Origin: Peribacillus sp. FSL P2-0133
GTDB taxonomy: Bacteria > Bacillota > Bacilli > Bacillales > DSM-1321
Direction: 5' to 3'
Length of the DNA: 64,000 bases
Assembly (NCBI RefSeq): GCF_037975445.1
Contig: NZ_CP150254.1
Span: 5,578,001-5,642,000, forward strand
Shown here one piece after another: positions 43,521 to 55,317 of this stretch. Both the position numbers and the translations under genes were made by a program. A model generated the notes under the pieces. It was not told the DNA's origin and did no database searches. It saw only the letters and a list, made by a program, of their open reading frames with translations. How positions within the stretch are numbered: the first letter of the stretch is position 1; each line of letters opens with the position of its first letter.

Positions 43521-43976
43521 TTATTTCTTTAATTTGACATCTAAATTATATTGAGGCACAACCCTGTTTATCATACCTTGTATTCGCTGCATTTCCTCTT
43601 TTCTCTTTTTTTCCGTCTTGATTTGGCCTTTATCATGGACCGTAACATGAATGGTATTTCCATTAAACCAAACGGAGCCCGCCTCATAATTAGTTTCAGA
43701 ATCAATGACTCCGCGGATTTCATCAATTTGCTGCCCCATGGATGGAGAATTATTGGATGTATGATGCGGTGTGTTGAGGAGCTGATCTGATGGCCGTTCC
43801 GTTTCATTGTCCCAATCTTTATTGGATACTTGATTTAAACCCTTGCCAACAAGATCCCTGCCATCACGGGATTGATCCCCATATTCCGAATCATTATTTA
43901 TTGCATTGTCATTTTGGCCGCATGCCGTTAGTACAGCAAGCAGAAAGGCCGTCATAATAAGCAGTTTCGATTTCAT
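43521..43976 (-). CDS. Lipoprotein, YhcN/YlaJ-like
   Basis: A 151-residue lipoprotein with lipobox LTAC (Cys near residue 19). The mature part is Asn/Asp-rich, then a C-terminal globular region (GSVWFNGNTIHVTVHD; RIQGMINRVVPQYNLDVKL) resembling the YhcN/YlaJ sporulation-lipoprotein fold. ATG at 43976 has GGAGGG six to seven bases upstream. It takes the place of ywkF between tdk and prfA. Exact family unproven. Confidence 0.7.
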   Translation of the reverse strand: MKSKLLIMTAFLLAVLTACGQNDNAINNDSEYGDQSRDGRDLVGKGLNQVSNKDWDNETERPSDQLLNTPHHTSNNSPSMGQQIDEIRGVIDSETNYEAGSVWFNGNTIHVTVHDKGQIKTEKKRKEEMQRIQGMINRVVPQYNLDVKLKK

Positions 43977-44131
43977 ATTTTTTCCCTCCATTTTGACTGG
44001 TTAAGAAGAACATTTCCCCGTTAGCCTGCCCAAAATGGGGCAATAGTTATCTTCTATTTCCCTTCCATGTATTGGTCATGAACCACAGCAGTTTTACCAC
44101 CACTTATAATTATTCCCAACCATTTCTTCAT

Positions 44132-44173
44132 AAAAAAAGCACCCTACGATCTCATTGGATCATAGGGCACCAT
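44132..44173 (-). terminator. tdk terminator
   Basis: A long hairpin (GGTGCCCTATGATC with GATCGTAGGGTGC) followed on the minus strand by seven T, adjacent to the tdk stop. Confidence 0.92.
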
Positions 44174-44176
44174 CAT

Positions 44177-44782
44177 TCAAATATGTTCTTTGATCCCAAC
44201 AGCCTGCTTACCCGGAACTTCGTGATGATGGCGGCAGCGGGGCTCGTATGATTCCGATGCACCCACAAGGATGATCGGCTCATCATAGGAGGCCGGCTCC
44301 CCATCTATCAATCGCTGTGTCCTGCTGGCAGGTGATCCGCACACTTCACACACAGCCTGCAGCTTAGTCACCGATTCTGCAAGCGATAATAGAACAGGCA
44401 TAGGACCGAATGGTTCACCTCTGAAATCTTGATCGAGTCCAGCCATGATCACTCGATAACCGCTGTCCGCAAGATGCTGGGCAACCCCGATAATTTCATG
44501 ATCAAAAAATTGCACTTCATCTATTGCAATGATATCCAGGGGCTTGTCCAAATACTTAAAAATATCCGTTGAATGGGCAATCGGTTTTGCCATCACAGAA
44601 GAGCCATTATGTGATACGACAGCCTCTTCCGCATAGCGATTATCAATAGCTGGTTTAAATACAGCTATTTGCTCTTTAGCAAATTGAGCACGGCTGACTC
44701 GTTTAATCAATTCCTCAGATTTACCTGAAAACATGCTTCCGCAAATTAGCTCGATCCAGCCTGTTTGTTTCATTACATACAT
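44177..44782 (-). CDS. tdk: Thymidine kinase
   Basis: Tdk (201 residues, type II) phosphorylates thymidine in salvage. P-loop [18 protein letters not shown], and the zinc-binding Cys/His residues (CEVCG; CRHHH) are visible. The start [15 protein letters not shown] is as in B. subtilis. It lies between rpmE and the lipoprotein gene. Confidence 0.96.
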   Translation of the reverse strand: MYVMKQTGWIELICGSMFSGKSEELIKRVSRAQFAKEQIAVFKPAIDNRYAEEAVVSHNGSSVMAKPIAHSTDIFKYLDKPLDIIAIDEVQFFDHEIIGVAQHLADSGYRVIMAGLDQDFRGEPFGPMPVLLSLAESVTKLQAVCEVCGSPASRTQRLIDGEPASYDEPIILVGASESYEPRCRHHHEVPGKQAVGIKEHI

Positions 44783-44873
44783 GGAAACAGCTACTCCCTT
44801 CCACCTGTCGATCCCTTGGCCATAATTGAAGTCGACCCGGCTTTATAAAAATTCTTACTTGTTTATGGAAAAG

Positions 44874-44908
44874 AAAAAACAGGCAAGAAAAATACTTGCC
44901 TGTTTTTT
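44874..44908 (-). terminator. rpmE terminator
   Basis: A perfect stem AAAAACAGGCAAG/CTTGCCTGTTTTT (44875-44887 with 44895-44907), just after rpmE. Confidence 0.93.
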
Positions 44909-44920
44909 AAAAAGTCCGGC

Positions 44921-45121
44921 TTATTTAATACCGTATTTTTTGTTGAAACGATCAACACGTCCGCCAGCTTCAGCGAATTTTTGACGACCAGTATAGAATG
45001 GATGGCACTCTGAACAAGTCTCAACTTTGATCTCTTCTTTAACTGAACCAGTTTCAAAAGTGTTTCCGCAAGAGCAAATTACTTTTGAAAGCTTATAATT
45101 TGGATGAATTCCAGTTTTCAT
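44921..45121 (-). CDS. rpmE: 50S ribosomal protein L31 (zinc form)
   Basis: L31 (66 residues) is the zinc-containing form: the ligands Cys16, Cys18 (CSCG) and Cys36, Cys39 (CSECHPF) are present. ATG at 45121 ([12 protein letters not shown]) has AAGGAG upstream, so the longer frame to 45223 is not used. In B. subtilis the zinc-free L31 (YtiA) replaces it at low zinc. Confidence 0.97.
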   Translation of the reverse strand: MKTGIHPNYKLSKVICSCGNTFETGSVKEEIKVETCSECHPFYTGRQKFAEAGGRVDRFNKKYGIK

Positions 45122-45176
45122 TCTTTTCAGCTCCTTATGCCCTGAATCATTCGAAACAGAGTTATATACTTCAAGT

Positions 45177-45195
45177 TGAGGGAAAAGCACCCTCA
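45177..45195 (-). promoter_or_regulatory. Hairpin in the rpmE leader, candidate L31 autoregulation element
   Basis: TGAGGG/CCCTCA around a seven-base loop lies in the ~95-nt rpmE leader. Firmicutes rpmE leaders carry a structured L31-binding element; this hairpin could be part of one, but I cannot confirm the full fold. Confidence 0.4.
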
Positions 45196-45221
45196 CATTT
45201 ATTGTAAAAACACATGAACTC

Positions 45222-45250
45222 ATTATAACAACTTAAGACTAGTTGTGCAA
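45222..45250 (-). promoter_or_regulatory. Sigma-A promoter of rpmE
   Basis: Minus strand TTGCAC (45245-45250), 17 bp, TATAAT (45222-45227), about 100 bp before rpmE. Confidence 0.7.
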
Positions 45251-45270
45251 CTGTTTGTTTCTTACAGGGT

Positions 45271-46560
45271 TTAAGAACGTTTTACGCTCGCTGGCCCCTT
45301 TTTCATTTCTGACATCTCTTCATCCAGCTTACTGAAAAATTCTTCATTACCTTTTGTCTGTTTTAGACGGCGAAGGAATTTCTCCGAGAAATCAGGTGAA
45401 TCTGACATCGTTTTCCTAATGGCCCATAGTTTATCCAGGCGATCTTTCGGAATTAACAATTCTTCTTTACGAGTGCCTGAGCGACGAATATCGATAGCCG
45501 GGAAGATGCGTCTTTCGGCAAGGGCACGATCTAAATGCAGCTCCATATTGCCCGTACCTTTAAATTCTTCATAAATGACATCGTCCATTCTTGAACCCGT
45601 ATCTACCAATGCTGTAGCAAGGATCGTCAGGCTGCCGCCTTCCTCGATATTCCTCGCCGCACCGAAAAAGCGTTTTGGACGGTGGAATGCAGCAGGGTCA
45701 ATACCCCCTGATAGTGTACGCCCGCTCGGCGGAATGACAAGGTTGTAAGCACGGGCAAGTCGAGTGATGCTGTCCATTAAAATGATGACATCCCGTTTAT
45801 GCTCCACAAGGCGCATGGCTCGTTCTAACACCAGCTCAGCCACCTTGATATGGTTTTCCGGCACTTCATCGAAAGTTGAACTTACCACGTCTCCTGCGAC
45901 TGAACGTTCAATGTCTGTCACTTCTTCCGGGCGTTCATCGATCAACAGTACAATCAATTCCGATTCGGGATGGTTTGTGGTTATCGCATTGGCAATTTCC
46001 TTGATGAGCATCGTTTTACCGGCTTTTGGCGGTGCGACTATCAGACCACGCTGCCCAAAACCGACCGGTGCCAGGACATCCATAATCCTGGTCGATAAGT
46101 TCTTCGGTGTCGTTTCCAGTTTAATTTGCCTGTTTGGATACAGCGGTGTTAAACCTGGAAAGTGGACACGCTCTTTAGCTGATTCCGGATTATCGCCATT
46201 GACTGCTTCAACATGCAGCAATCCATAATAGCGCTCGTTTTCTTTTGGAGGCCTTACCTTACCGGACACTTTATCTCCATTTCGCAAATCGAATCTGCGG
46301 ATCTGTGAAGCAGAAATATAAATATCCTCCGAGCTTGGAGAATAATTAATTGGACGCAGGAAACCGAAGCCCTCTGAAGGTATGATCTCTAAAACGCCCT
46401 CCATGAATAGGAGACCATCCTGCTCAGCTTGTGCTTTCAGGATAGCGAAAATAAGTTCCTTTTTTGAAAGTTTGCTGTAATAGGAAACTTTATATTCACG
46501 GGCGTGCTCATATAGATCCTTTAGTTTCATGTTTTCTAAATTAGAAATAGTTAAATTCAT
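45271..46560 (-). CDS. rho: Transcription termination factor Rho
   Basis: Rho (429 residues) is the RNA-dependent helicase. It has the N-terminal helical region, the cold-shock-like RNA-binding domain ([20 protein letters not shown]), Walker A APPKAGKT, Walker [17 protein letters not shown] and the R-loop. Rho is dispensable and autoregulated in B. subtilis; a leader of about 210 nt supports the same here. GTGGTG gives only a weak ribosome site. Confidence 0.96.
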   Translation of the reverse strand: MNLTISNLENMKLKDLYEHAREYKVSYYSKLSKKELIFAILKAQAEQDGLLFMEGVLEIIPSEGFGFLRPINYSPSSEDIYISASQIRRFDLRNGDKVSGKVRPPKENERYYGLLHVEAVNGDNPESAKERVHFPGLTPLYPNRQIKLETTPKNLSTRIMDVLAPVGFGQRGLIVAPPKAGKTMLIKEIANAITTNHPESELIVLLIDERPEEVTDIERSVAGDVVSSTFDEVPENHIKVAELVLERAMRLVEHKRDVIILMDSITRLARAYNLVIPPSGRTLSGGIDPAAFHRPKRFFGAARNIEEGGSLTILATALVDTGSRMDDVIYEEFKGTGNMELHLDRALAERRIFPAIDIRRSGTRKEELLIPKDRLDKLWAIRKTMSDSPDFSEKFLRRLKQTKGNEEFFSKLDEEMSEMKKGPASVKRS

Positions 46561-46775
46561 TATGACACCACACTTTTATTAATTAAACGTTTTCACCCAT
46601 ACTGAAAAAGAAATGGTTTGTTAGATGGAAGAAAAACCGCAATCCATGTACCCGACCAGAGTTTTCTTAGAAAGGATGATACATTTTTACATGTAAAGAA
46701 GAAAATTATTTGAAGGCTTCTTGAAGTTTGGAGTGAAAGGGCAGATTTTAAATTATTAATAGTAGACCAAGCTTT

Positions 46776-46804
46776 ATTTTACTTTTTTTATTTTAATTAT
46801 TCAA
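46776..46804 (-). promoter_or_regulatory. Sigma-A promoter of rho
   Basis: Minus strand TTGAAT (46799-46804), 17 bp, TAAAAT (46776-46781), leaving a ~210-nt untranslated leader before rho. The remainder of the 318-bp spacer holds the glpX terminator. Confidence 0.65.
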
Positions 46805-46817
46805 CTTAAATTTTTTT

Positions 46818-46853
46818 AAAGAGAAAGCGAGCGATGAAACCGCTCGCTTTTTA
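46818..46853 (-). terminator. glpX terminator
   Basis: A perfect 10-bp stem AAAGCGAGCG/CGCTCGCTTT (46824-46833 with 46841-46850), about 25 bp past glpX. Confidence 0.85.
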
Positions 46854-46878
46854 AAAGTGATTTTTCTAAAAAACGCTA

Positions 46879-47841
46879 TCAGTCAATCAAACCATTCGGT
46901 TTAATCTTAAGACTGTGACGCCCGTCAATGAATCGAACGGTACCAGATTTAGCACGCATGACCACGGATTGTGTTTCACCGTAATGCCCTTTAAATTGTA
47001 CACCGCGTAAAAGTTCTCCATCAGTCACACCTGTTGCAGCAAAAATTGCGTCATCTCCGCGAACAAGGTCTTCCATTCTGAGGACTTTTCCTAAATTAAG
47101 GCCCATTTTTCCACAGCGTTCCACTTCTTCATCACTATGAGGAACGAGCTTACCCTGAATTTCCCCTCCAAGGCATTTCAAGGCAACGGCTGCAATAACT
47201 CCCTCTGGAGCCCCGCCAGATCCGAATAAGATATCAACACCGGTAAGATCGAAGGCCGTATTTATGGCTCCCGCTACATCTCCATCGTTGATCAACTTGA
47301 TACGTGCCCCCGCCTCACGAAGTTCATGAATGATCTTCGAATGACGATCACGGTTCAATACTGTTGCAACCACGTCTTGGATATCTTTATTCTTTGCCTT
47401 GGCTACCGCTTTCAGGTTGTCCAATACGGAAGCATTGATATCAATCTGACCAACAGCCTCGGGTCCGACAGCTATTTTATCCATATACATATCCGGGGCA
47501 TGCAGCAAGTTCCCCTTATCGGCTATCGCCAATACAGCCAATGCATTCCAGCCGCCAGATGCAACGATGTTCGTTCCTTCCAAAGGATCAACAGCAACAT
47601 CCACTAGCGGCCCAAGACCAGTACCAAGTTTTTCGCCAATATAAAGCATTGGCGCTTCATCCATTTCCCCTTCACCGATTACAACCGTTCCTTGCATGGG
47701 AATAGTATTGAAAACATCCCGCATTGCAGTTGTTGCTGCATCATCTGCTTCGTCTTTCTTTCCTCTTCCCATCCAACGAGCTGAATTCAGTGCCGCCGCC
47801 TCTGTTACGCGGACAAGCTCCATCGATAAACTTCTTTCCAT
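46879..47841 (-). CDS. glpX: Class II fructose-1,6-bisphosphatase GlpX
   Basis: GlpX (320 residues) dephosphorylates fructose 1,6-bisphosphate in gluconeogenesis. It carries the metal-binding [15 protein letters not shown] and DPLEGTN motifs of the class II/lithium-sensitive family. Order murAZ-glpX-rho matches B. subtilis (ywjI). Confidence 0.95.
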   Translation of the reverse strand: MERSLSMELVRVTEAAALNSARWMGRGKKDEADDAATTAMRDVFNTIPMQGTVVIGEGEMDEAPMLYIGEKLGTGLGPLVDVAVDPLEGTNIVASGGWNALAVLAIADKGNLLHAPDMYMDKIAVGPEAVGQIDINASVLDNLKAVAKAKNKDIQDVVATVLNRDRHSKIIHELREAGARIKLINDGDVAGAINTAFDLTGVDILFGSGGAPEGVIAAVALKCLGGEIQGKLVPHSDEEVERCGKMGLNLGKVLRMEDLVRGDDAIFAATGVTDGELLRGVQFKGHYGETQSVVMRAKSGTVRFIDGRHSLKIKPNGLID

Positions 47842-47940
47842 TTCCGGTTCCCCCTCATGTACACTAGCATGATTTATTTATATATTAGTATAACACATTA
47901 TATCATATATAGTAACACAATGAGGTAACAAGAAAAGGGA

Positions 47941-49224
47941 TCAGCTTTTAAGCTGCTCCACTTCTTCTTGCGTCATTTCTTCACGCCAAATCGTCGCTCC
48001 CAAACCCGAAAGTTTTTCAACAAGATGGCTATATCCGCGATCTATATGTTCAAGCCCGGTCACTTCCGTAATCCCTTCAGCCATTAATCCGGCAATTACA
48101 AGAGCCGCTCCAGCACGTAAATCGCTTGCCTTCACTTTTGCCCCATGAAGTTGGACAGGACCATCGACGACGCCTGCTCTGCCCTCGACTTTGATCTTCG
48201 CATTCATGCGTCGCAGTTCATCAATATGCTTAAATCGTGCCCCGTATATCGTATCGGTCACCATGCTAGAACCGCTTGCTTTTGTTAAAAGGGAAGTGAA
48301 AGGTTGCTGAAGATCTGTTGGGAATCCAGGGTAAACCAATGTCTTGATATCAACGGGTTTATATTTTTCTCCCGGTGAGACAAATATCTGGTCATCACCC
48401 GCTTCAATATTAATCCCCATTTCCCTTAATTTAGCAGTCAATGACTCCAAATGCTGGGGAATGACATTATCGATCAGAATCCCTTCACCAACAGCAGCGG
48501 CTAAAATCATGAAAGTACCGGCTTCAATCCGATCCGGTATGATCGTATGCTTGCACCCATGCAAACTTTCCACACCATCAATACGAATGATATCCGTTCC
48601 TGCACCCTTTATTTTCGCTCCCATATTGGTCAACAGTGTAGCAACATCAATGATTTCCGGTTCTTTCGCAGCATTTTCAATCACAGTGCGGCCTTTGGCC
48701 AAAACGGCGGCAAGCATTATGTTGATCGTTGCTCCAACACTAACGACATCCAAATATATGCGTGCTCCCCGAAGCTCGTCCGCCCTAAGGTAAATGGCTC
48801 CTTGTTCATTCGTCACTTGAGCGCCTAGTGCTTCGAACCCCTTAATATGCTGATCTATCGGACGGGGTCCTAAATGGCAGCCTCCAGGCAAGCCGATTAC
48901 TGCCTTTTTGAATTTACCAAGCATTGCCCCCATCAAATAATAAGAGGCACGTAACTTCTTGACCCTTCCATTGGGAAGAGGCATTGAAATCATCCTGCTT
49001 GGGTTGACTGTCATTTCTCCTTCATCAAAGGATACCTCACCGCCAATTTCCTCCATTAACGCTTTCAGCATCTGTACATCCGAGATATCAGGCAGGCCTT
49101 CAATCGTTACGGGAGAGTCCGCTAAAATTGTTGCCGGAATAAGGGCAACCGCACTATTTTTTGCTCCGCTGACACGAATGCTTCCCTTTAAAGGATAGCC
49201 ACCGGCAATTTTAAGTTTTTCCAT
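47941..49224 (-). CDS. murAZ: UDP-GlcNAc 1-carboxyvinyltransferase MurAZ
   Basis: The second MurA paralogue (427 residues), with catalytic Cys116 in [15 protein letters not shown]. Low-GC Gram-positives carry two MurA enzymes; in B. subtilis MurAA is essential and MurAZ is not. Position between tal and glpX identifies it as MurAZ. Confidence 0.96.
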   Translation of the reverse strand: MEKLKIAGGYPLKGSIRVSGAKNSAVALIPATILADSPVTIEGLPDISDVQMLKALMEEIGGEVSFDEGEMTVNPSRMISMPLPNGRVKKLRASYYLMGAMLGKFKKAVIGLPGGCHLGPRPIDQHIKGFEALGAQVTNEQGAIYLRADELRGARIYLDVVSVGATINIMLAAVLAKGRTVIENAAKEPEIIDVATLLTNMGAKIKGAGTDIIRIDGVESLHGCKHTIIPDRIEAGTFMILAAAVGEGILIDNVIPQHLESLTAKLREMGINIEAGDDQIFVSPGEKYKPVDIKTLVYPGFPTDLQQPFTSLLTKASGSSMVTDTIYGARFKHIDELRRMNAKIKVEGRAGVVDGPVQLHGAKVKASDLRAGAALVIAGLMAEGITEVTGLEHIDRGYSHLVEKLSGLGATIWREEMTQEEVEQLKS

Positions 49225-49432
49225 AATAAACTCCCTTCCACGCTAAGCACTTAGAAGCTACTTTCAAAAGTAATATTTTACCACAGGAAAATTGCATAAT
49301 CCGACAACATTTACTATCTAGTTCTTTAGTTTACACAAAAGTAGAAAATTCATGTAAAAAAAAGATAAAAATTTCTAATTTATGTTAATTTTGTTAAAAG
49401 GGTGCAATCTATAGCGACTTAGCGGCAAGGCA

Positions 49433-50083
49433 TTATGCTTCAGTGCGTGAATTCCAATCATTCAAGAAAGCTTCAATCCCTTTATCCGTTAATGGGTGGT
49501 GGAATAATTGCAATAAAACTTTATAAGGGATCGTTGCAATATGTGCCCCTTTAAGAGCCGCTTCTGTAATATGCATCGGATGGCGGATGGAAGCTGCAAT
49601 GATCTCAGCGTTGATATCATGGATCGCAAATATGTCAGCAATATCCGAAATTAAATCCAAACCATTTTGGCCGATGTCGTCCAAGCGTCCTAAAAATGGC
49701 GATACATAAGTTGCTCCTGCCCTAGCTGCCAATAAAGCTTGGTTGGCACTGAAAATAAGCGTGACATTAGTTTTGACACCTTGTTTTGTAAGTGCTGAAA
49801 CAGCCTTCAGGCCGTCTGGGGTCATTGGCACTTTAATCGTGATATTAGGTGCAATAGCAACGAGTTCCTTGGCTTCAGCCATCATTCCTTCAAAATCAAG
49901 CGCAATGACTTCAGCAGAAACGGATTCCTTAACAAGGCTTGTGATTTCTTTTAGCCGGTCATGGAAAGAAACGCCCTTTTCTCTTGCAACAAGGGATGGG
50001 TTAGTCGTAACACCTGCTAAAACGCCAAGTTCGTGCGCTTGTTTGATTTCTTCCATGTTTGCTGTATCTATAAAGAATTTCAT
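49433..50083 (-). CDS. tal: Transaldolase (small TalC/FSA family)
   Basis: This 216-residue transaldolase works in the non-oxidative pentose phosphate pathway. It starts [15 protein letters not shown] and carries the Schiff-base Lys in [13 protein letters not shown] and the [15 protein letters not shown] block. The family also contains fructose-6-phosphate aldolases, but the Bacillus members are transaldolases. The 208-bp downstream spacer shows no clear terminator. Confidence 0.94.
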   Translation of the reverse strand: MKFFIDTANMEEIKQAHELGVLAGVTTNPSLVAREKGVSFHDRLKEITSLVKESVSAEVIALDFEGMMAEAKELVAIAPNITIKVPMTPDGLKAVSALTKQGVKTNVTLIFSANQALLAARAGATYVSPFLGRLDDIGQNGLDLISDIADIFAIHDINAEIIAASIRHPMHITEAALKGAHIATIPYKVLLQLFHHPLTDKGIEAFLNDWNSRTEA

Positions 50084-50179
50084 AAAATATCCTCCGTATG
50101 TAATCGATTTTTTACTTCCCTATATGCCTCTGAATTCTAATTGTTCTAAAAATGGAGCCCGGATTCAGCCCTGCATCTA

Positions 50180-50212
50180 AAAGAAACCATTAGGGGGGAG
50201 CCCCCCAATGGG
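50180..50212 (-). terminator. fbaA terminator
   Basis: CCATT-GGGGGG/CCCCCC-TAATGG hairpin followed on the minus strand by TTTCTTTT, between fbaA and tal. Confidence 0.8.
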
Positions 50213-50271
50213 AATATTGCCTTTATCATCCTACATTTAAAGGGATGGAACCCTTATGTTACGTTTCTAAA

Positions 50272-51129
50272 TTATGCTTTGCCGTTTGAACCGAATTCAC
50301 GTATTTTGCCGATTACAGTTTCTTTAATCGCTTCACGGCCAGGTACCATGTATTTACGAGGGTCGTACACTTCGGAATCGTTATTCAAAATTTCACGAAC
50401 CGCTTTTGTGAACACAATTTGATTTTCCGTATTCACATTGATTTTTGATGTTCCAAGAGAAATCGCTTTTTGGATATCTTTCGTAGGTATGCCTGTACCG
50501 CCATGAAGAACAAGAGGTTTGTTCGTTAAATCCCGTACTTCTTCCATTTCTTTATAGCCTAGGTTAGGTTCACCTTTGTATGGTCCGTGAACGGATCCCA
50601 AAGCTGGAGCAAAACAGTCGACATTCGTTTCTTTAACTAACTGTTCACATTCTTGAGGGTCTGCATATACGACTCCATCAGCGATTACATCATCTTCTTG
50701 TCCGCCAACCGTGCCCACTTCCGCTTCAACCGAAACATTCCGTGCGTGAGCGAATTCGACAACCTTCTTGGTTGTTTCGATATTTTCTTCGATCGGATGA
50801 TGTGAAGCATCGATCATTACTGAAGTGAATCCGGCTTCGATAGCTTCCTTACATTTATCAAAACTTGAACCATGGTCAAGGTGAATCGCCACAGGAACAG
50901 TGATTTTCATGTCTTCCAACAATCCTTGAACCATCATGACAGTCGTTTTAAAACCACCCATATGACGGGCAGCACCTTCGGAAACTCCAAGGATGACTGG
51001 AGATTTTTCTTGTTCTGCAGCAGCTAAAATGGCTTGAGTCCATTCAAGGTTATTGATATTGAATTGACCTACTGCATATTTTTCATCAAGGGCTTTATTC
51101 AGCATATCTTTCATAGAAACTAAAGGCAT
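50272..51129 (-). CDS. fbaA: Class II fructose-bisphosphate aldolase
   Basis: FbaA (285 residues) is the zinc-dependent aldolase of glycolysis and gluconeogenesis. Metal ligands are in [18 protein letters not shown] and [16 protein letters not shown] precedes the ATG. Gene order spo0F-fbaA-tal is as in B. subtilis. Confidence 0.97.
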   Translation of the reverse strand: MPLVSMKDMLNKALDEKYAVGQFNINNLEWTQAILAAAEQEKSPVILGVSEGAARHMGGFKTTVMMVQGLLEDMKITVPVAIHLDHGSSFDKCKEAIEAGFTSVMIDASHHPIEENIETTKKVVEFAHARNVSVEAEVGTVGGQEDDVIADGVVYADPQECEQLVKETNVDCFAPALGSVHGPYKGEPNLGYKEMEEVRDLTNKPLVLHGGTGIPTKDIQKAISLGTSKINVNTENQIVFTKAVREILNNDSEVYDPRKYMVPGREAIKETVIGKIREFGSNGKA

Positions 51130-51220
51130 TTGATTTCCTCCTACTAGTGGATGTTATGATTTTTAAAGTTAATTCTTTCTAGATATTCCCTAAAACCAAA
51201 GTAGCATACGCTTATAAATC

Positions 51221-51249
51221 AGAATATCTCTCCTCTTTTAGCATATCAA
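51221..51249 (-). promoter_or_regulatory. Candidate sigma-A promoter of fbaA
   Basis: Minus strand TTGATA (51244-51249), 17 bp, TATTCT (51221-51226), about 90 bp before fbaA. The -35 is good, the -10 weaker. Confidence 0.45.
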
Positions 51250-51302
51250 TACATCAAAAAAACAGCAACAATTAGCACTATTCCATGCCTCAAATTTTAT
51301 TC

Positions 51303-51339
51303 CAAAAAAACACGGCTCATCTAAAAAAAGATAGCCGCA
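51303..51339 (-). terminator. spo0F terminator
   Basis: Stem CGGCTATC/GATGAGCCG with one bulge, followed on the minus strand by a T run; about 40 bp past spo0F. Confidence 0.8.
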
Positions 51340-51377
51340 GCAATTACCCCGTCAATAATATTAAATTTTCAAGACCG

Positions 51378-51749
51378 TTAACTTGATTGAATCGGTAAGT
51401 ATTCTCGAACGGCCTTTCTAATATCATCAATATCAAACGGCTTTGCAAAGTGTGTCATTGCCCCTAAATCCTTTGCTTCCTGAATCATATCAAGTTCACC
51501 ATATGCCGTCATGATTATGACCCGGATGTCCGGATCGACGACTTTCATCCTTTTCAAGATCTCAATGCCATCCATTCCCGGAATCTTCATATCCAGCAAT
51601 ACAAGATCAGGTGAATGATTATTTAGCACTTCCAAGGCTTGAATGCCATTAGCCGCTTGAAATGTTTCATACCCTTCTTTATGTAAAACCTCGTTCAATA
51701 AAATACGAATCCCGAATTGATCATCAACAATCAATATTTTCCCTGGCAT
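51378..51749 (-). CDS. spo0F: Sporulation response regulator Spo0F
   Basis: Spo0F (123 residues) is the single-domain receiver that passes phosphate from sporulation kinases to Spo0B. The acidic pair Asp9/Asp10, phosphorylated Asp53 (LLDMKIPG), Thr81 and Lys103 are all present. There is no output domain. It is preceded by a sigma-H promoter. Confidence 0.97.
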   Translation of the reverse strand: MPGKILIVDDQFGIRILLNEVLHKEGYETFQAANGIQALEVLNNHSPDLVLLDMKIPGMDGIEILKRMKVVDPDIRVIIMTAYGELDMIQEAKDLGAMTHFAKPFDIDDIRKAVREYLPIQSS

Positions 51750-51891
51750 TTTATCACCTCTCCGCTTCCCGATTCATCAATAAAATATATTAGCCTATTC
51801 GGCCATATTACCCGAAAAAGGGTAGTTACATAGATTGCGTTAAATCACTTTAGGTCCAACGCATTTATTCCTTCATGATTTCTATGTTCAT

Positions 51892-51918
51892 ATTCGATAA
51901 TTGTAACAAAATTCCTGC
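51892..51918 (-). promoter_or_regulatory. Sigma-H promoter of spo0F
   Basis: Minus strand GCAGGAATT (51910-51918), 11 bp, ATCGAAT (51892-51898). Both match the sigma-H consensus RNAGGAWWW-N11/12-RNNGAAT fully. A 0A-box-like GGTCGAA (51954-51960) lies about 35 bp upstream of it. Confidence 0.82.
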
Positions 51919-52063
51919 TATATGGCTAAAAGGAATTTTAATTTTTTTGTTTTTTCGACCGATTTAGTAAATTCAGCCCTTTGGATCAAAAGCCCTGAAA
52001 CCTGTCAATGCATAGGAAAGTCCTTTATAATAAGTATATTATTTTTTAAAGGAGTCCCTGATC

Positions 52064-52594
52064 ATGTTAAAAATTTTCTCGACACAGATAAGCGGTTTAT
52101 TTAAAAAAATGATTGAAAATGAGGCCTTTGAAATGGAGGATGCCGGACGCTTGCTCGCTCAGGCTGCGGTTGGGGACGGTTCTGTGTTCATTCACGGTTT
52201 TGGTGAAATGCAGGGCGTCACTGCCGAGGCTTTGAATGGGGCAGAACCCTTTCCTAAGGCAAAAAGATATGAATCAGGAGAAACTTTTTCCAGAGAAGAT
52301 CGATTTCTTATATTCAGCCGCCATTCGGACGATTCAGAGGCATTGATGCTGGCAAAACAACTCAAGGAAAAAGATATACCATTTGTTGCAGTTTCTACAT
52401 CCGTCCCTTCTGAAGAAGATTCTCTTTTGGAGTTGGCTGACGTTCATATTGATTTACGTATCCAACGGGGATTGATTCCCGATGAAACTGGAAATCGATA
52501 TGGGTACCCTACCCTCATTGCCGCTCTTTTCGCTTATTATGGGATTAAATTCACTCTTGAAGAAATCATAAAAGAATATGAAGATGAAGAATGA
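52064..52594 (+). CDS. ywjG: YwjG family protein (DUF2529)
   Basis: A 176-residue soluble protein with a SIS-like fold pattern (GSVFIHGFGEMQGV; FLIFSRHSDDSEAL; DIPFVAVSTSVPSEED). It is on the plus strand, divergent from spo0F and convergent with pyrG, as in B. subtilis. AAAGGAG precedes the ATG. Function unknown; a sugar-phosphate binding role is only suggested by the fold pattern. Confidence 0.87.
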   Translation: MLKIFSTQISGLFKKMIENEAFEMEDAGRLLAQAAVGDGSVFIHGFGEMQGVTAEALNGAEPFPKAKRYESGETFSREDRFLIFSRHSDDSEALMLAKQLKEKDIPFVAVSTSVPSEEDSLLELADVHIDLRIQRGLIPDETGNRYGYPTLIAALFAYYGIKFTLEEIIKEYEDEE

Positions 52595-52610
52595 TATCTT
52601 CATCCTAAAC

Positions 52611-52642
52611 AAAAAAAACAGCCTCATGGGCTGTTTTTTTTA
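52611..52642. terminator. Bidirectional terminator between ywjG and pyrG
   Basis: Perfect AAAAAAAACAGCC/GGGCTGTTTTTTTT stem with four-base loop between the two convergent genes. Confidence 0.95.
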
Positions 52643-54340
<1,698 letters not shown>

Positions 54341-54548
54341 TTAAAAGCTAAAAACCGTAAACCAGTACAAACCATTAATCACTTAAAGGTCTTTAGTGAG
54401 AGTCATGCAGGATACATGAACAAGAATAAATTTCCTTAAATGACGTAAACATAAATATGTTCTCTATAGTTTTTACAATTCTACGAGAAATCATTTTTAA
54501 AAATAAAAAAATGATGTCATTTATTCATTCCATCATTAAAAACAAAAA

Positions 54549-54578
54549 CGCTCCGCTTACAATAAAAGTAAGGGAGCG
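54549..54578 (-). promoter_or_regulatory. pyrG attenuator hairpin (also rpoE terminator)
   Basis: CGCTCCCTTAC (54568-54578) pairs with GTAAGCGGAGCG (54549-54560) with one bulge and is followed on the minus strand by TTTTTGTTTTT. The C/U-rich 5' arm is what a poly-G tract made by reiterative transcription would pair with, as in B. subtilis pyrG. It begins at about +38 of the predicted transcript. Confidence 0.82.
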
Positions 54579-54611
54579 ATATAATTTAATCATTGTGTCC
54601 TTTTTTAAGGA

Positions 54612-54651
54612 GCCCAAAAATGATTCTACAAATTTCGCCTCAAAAAGTCAA
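54612..54651 (-). promoter_or_regulatory. pyrG promoter with GGGC start
   Basis: Minus strand TTGACT (54646-54651), 17 bp, TAGAAT (54623-54628), then seven bases to GGGCTCC beginning at 54615. The GGGC start sequence is the one needed for CTP-sensitive G reiteration. Confidence 0.82.
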
Positions 54652-54661
54652 GGGCGATTAT

Positions 54662-55243
54662 TTATTTCTCATCCTCTTCATTCAAGTCATCTTCGTCTTC
54701 ATCTTCGTCCTCATCATCTTCAAGGACAAATGCATCATCTTCGATTATTTCTTCTTCCAGATCGTCGTCATCATCCACGTCATCATCCAAAAGCACTTCG
54801 TCGATGACTGGAGAACCTAGAATATCATCATCGTCGTCATCTTCATCCTCGTCCAGATCATCGATATCTTCTTCAAAGTCAAGGTCTTCGTCTTCAAGTT
54901 CATCGAAATCGTCGATAACGACAGCTGCCTTTTTGGCTTTCTTTTTCTTTTTAGGTTTTACAACATGTACGACTTCTTCTTCGATTTGGTCAACCGGGTA
55001 CCATGTTTTCAATCCCCAGCGATTGTCTCCAAGTGAAGTGAAACGGCCATCCACATTTAAATCCGTATAGAATTGTGCAATTTTCTTTTCCACTTCCGCT
55101 TTAGATAAATGGTGCAGCGAAGCTAATTCACTTATTAAGTCTTTAAATGGAATCGGTTCATTTCTTTCCACTAACAAATCATATGCCATCTCTATTAAGG
55201 ACATTTCCAACAATTGCTCTTTTGAGTATTGTTTTAAACTCAA
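54662..55243 (-). CDS. rpoE: RNA polymerase delta subunit
   Basis: RpoE/delta (193 residues) binds RNA polymerase and speeds its recycling. It has the folded N-terminal domain (SLKQYSKEQLLEMSLIEMAYDLL to NRWGLKTWYP), a Lys-rich stretch (KPKKKKKAKKA) and a long Asp/Glu tail that mimics nucleic acid. A TTG at 55243 gives the family start; GTG at 55252 is possible but lies too near the ribosome site. Confidence 0.94.
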   Translation of the reverse strand: MSLKQYSKEQLLEMSLIEMAYDLLVERNEPIPFKDLISELASLHHLSKAEVEKKIAQFYTDLNVDGRFTSLGDNRWGLKTWYPVDQIEEEVVHVVKPKKKKKAKKAAVVIDDFDELEDEDLDFEEDIDDLDEDEDDDDDDILGSPVIDEVLLDDDVDDDDDLEEEIIEDDAFVLEDDEDEDEDEDDLNEEDEK

Positions 55244-55317
55244 ATTCCGCACTTCCCTTCTCTATTCAAACACTGAATTCCGTGTTTTTTCACATAAAAA
55301 AATAATCTAAAACAGTA

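Noticed and set aside
54662-54900. Plus-strand Ser-rich frames opposite rpoE
   Set aside because: They only reflect the Asp/Glu codons of the delta-subunit tail.
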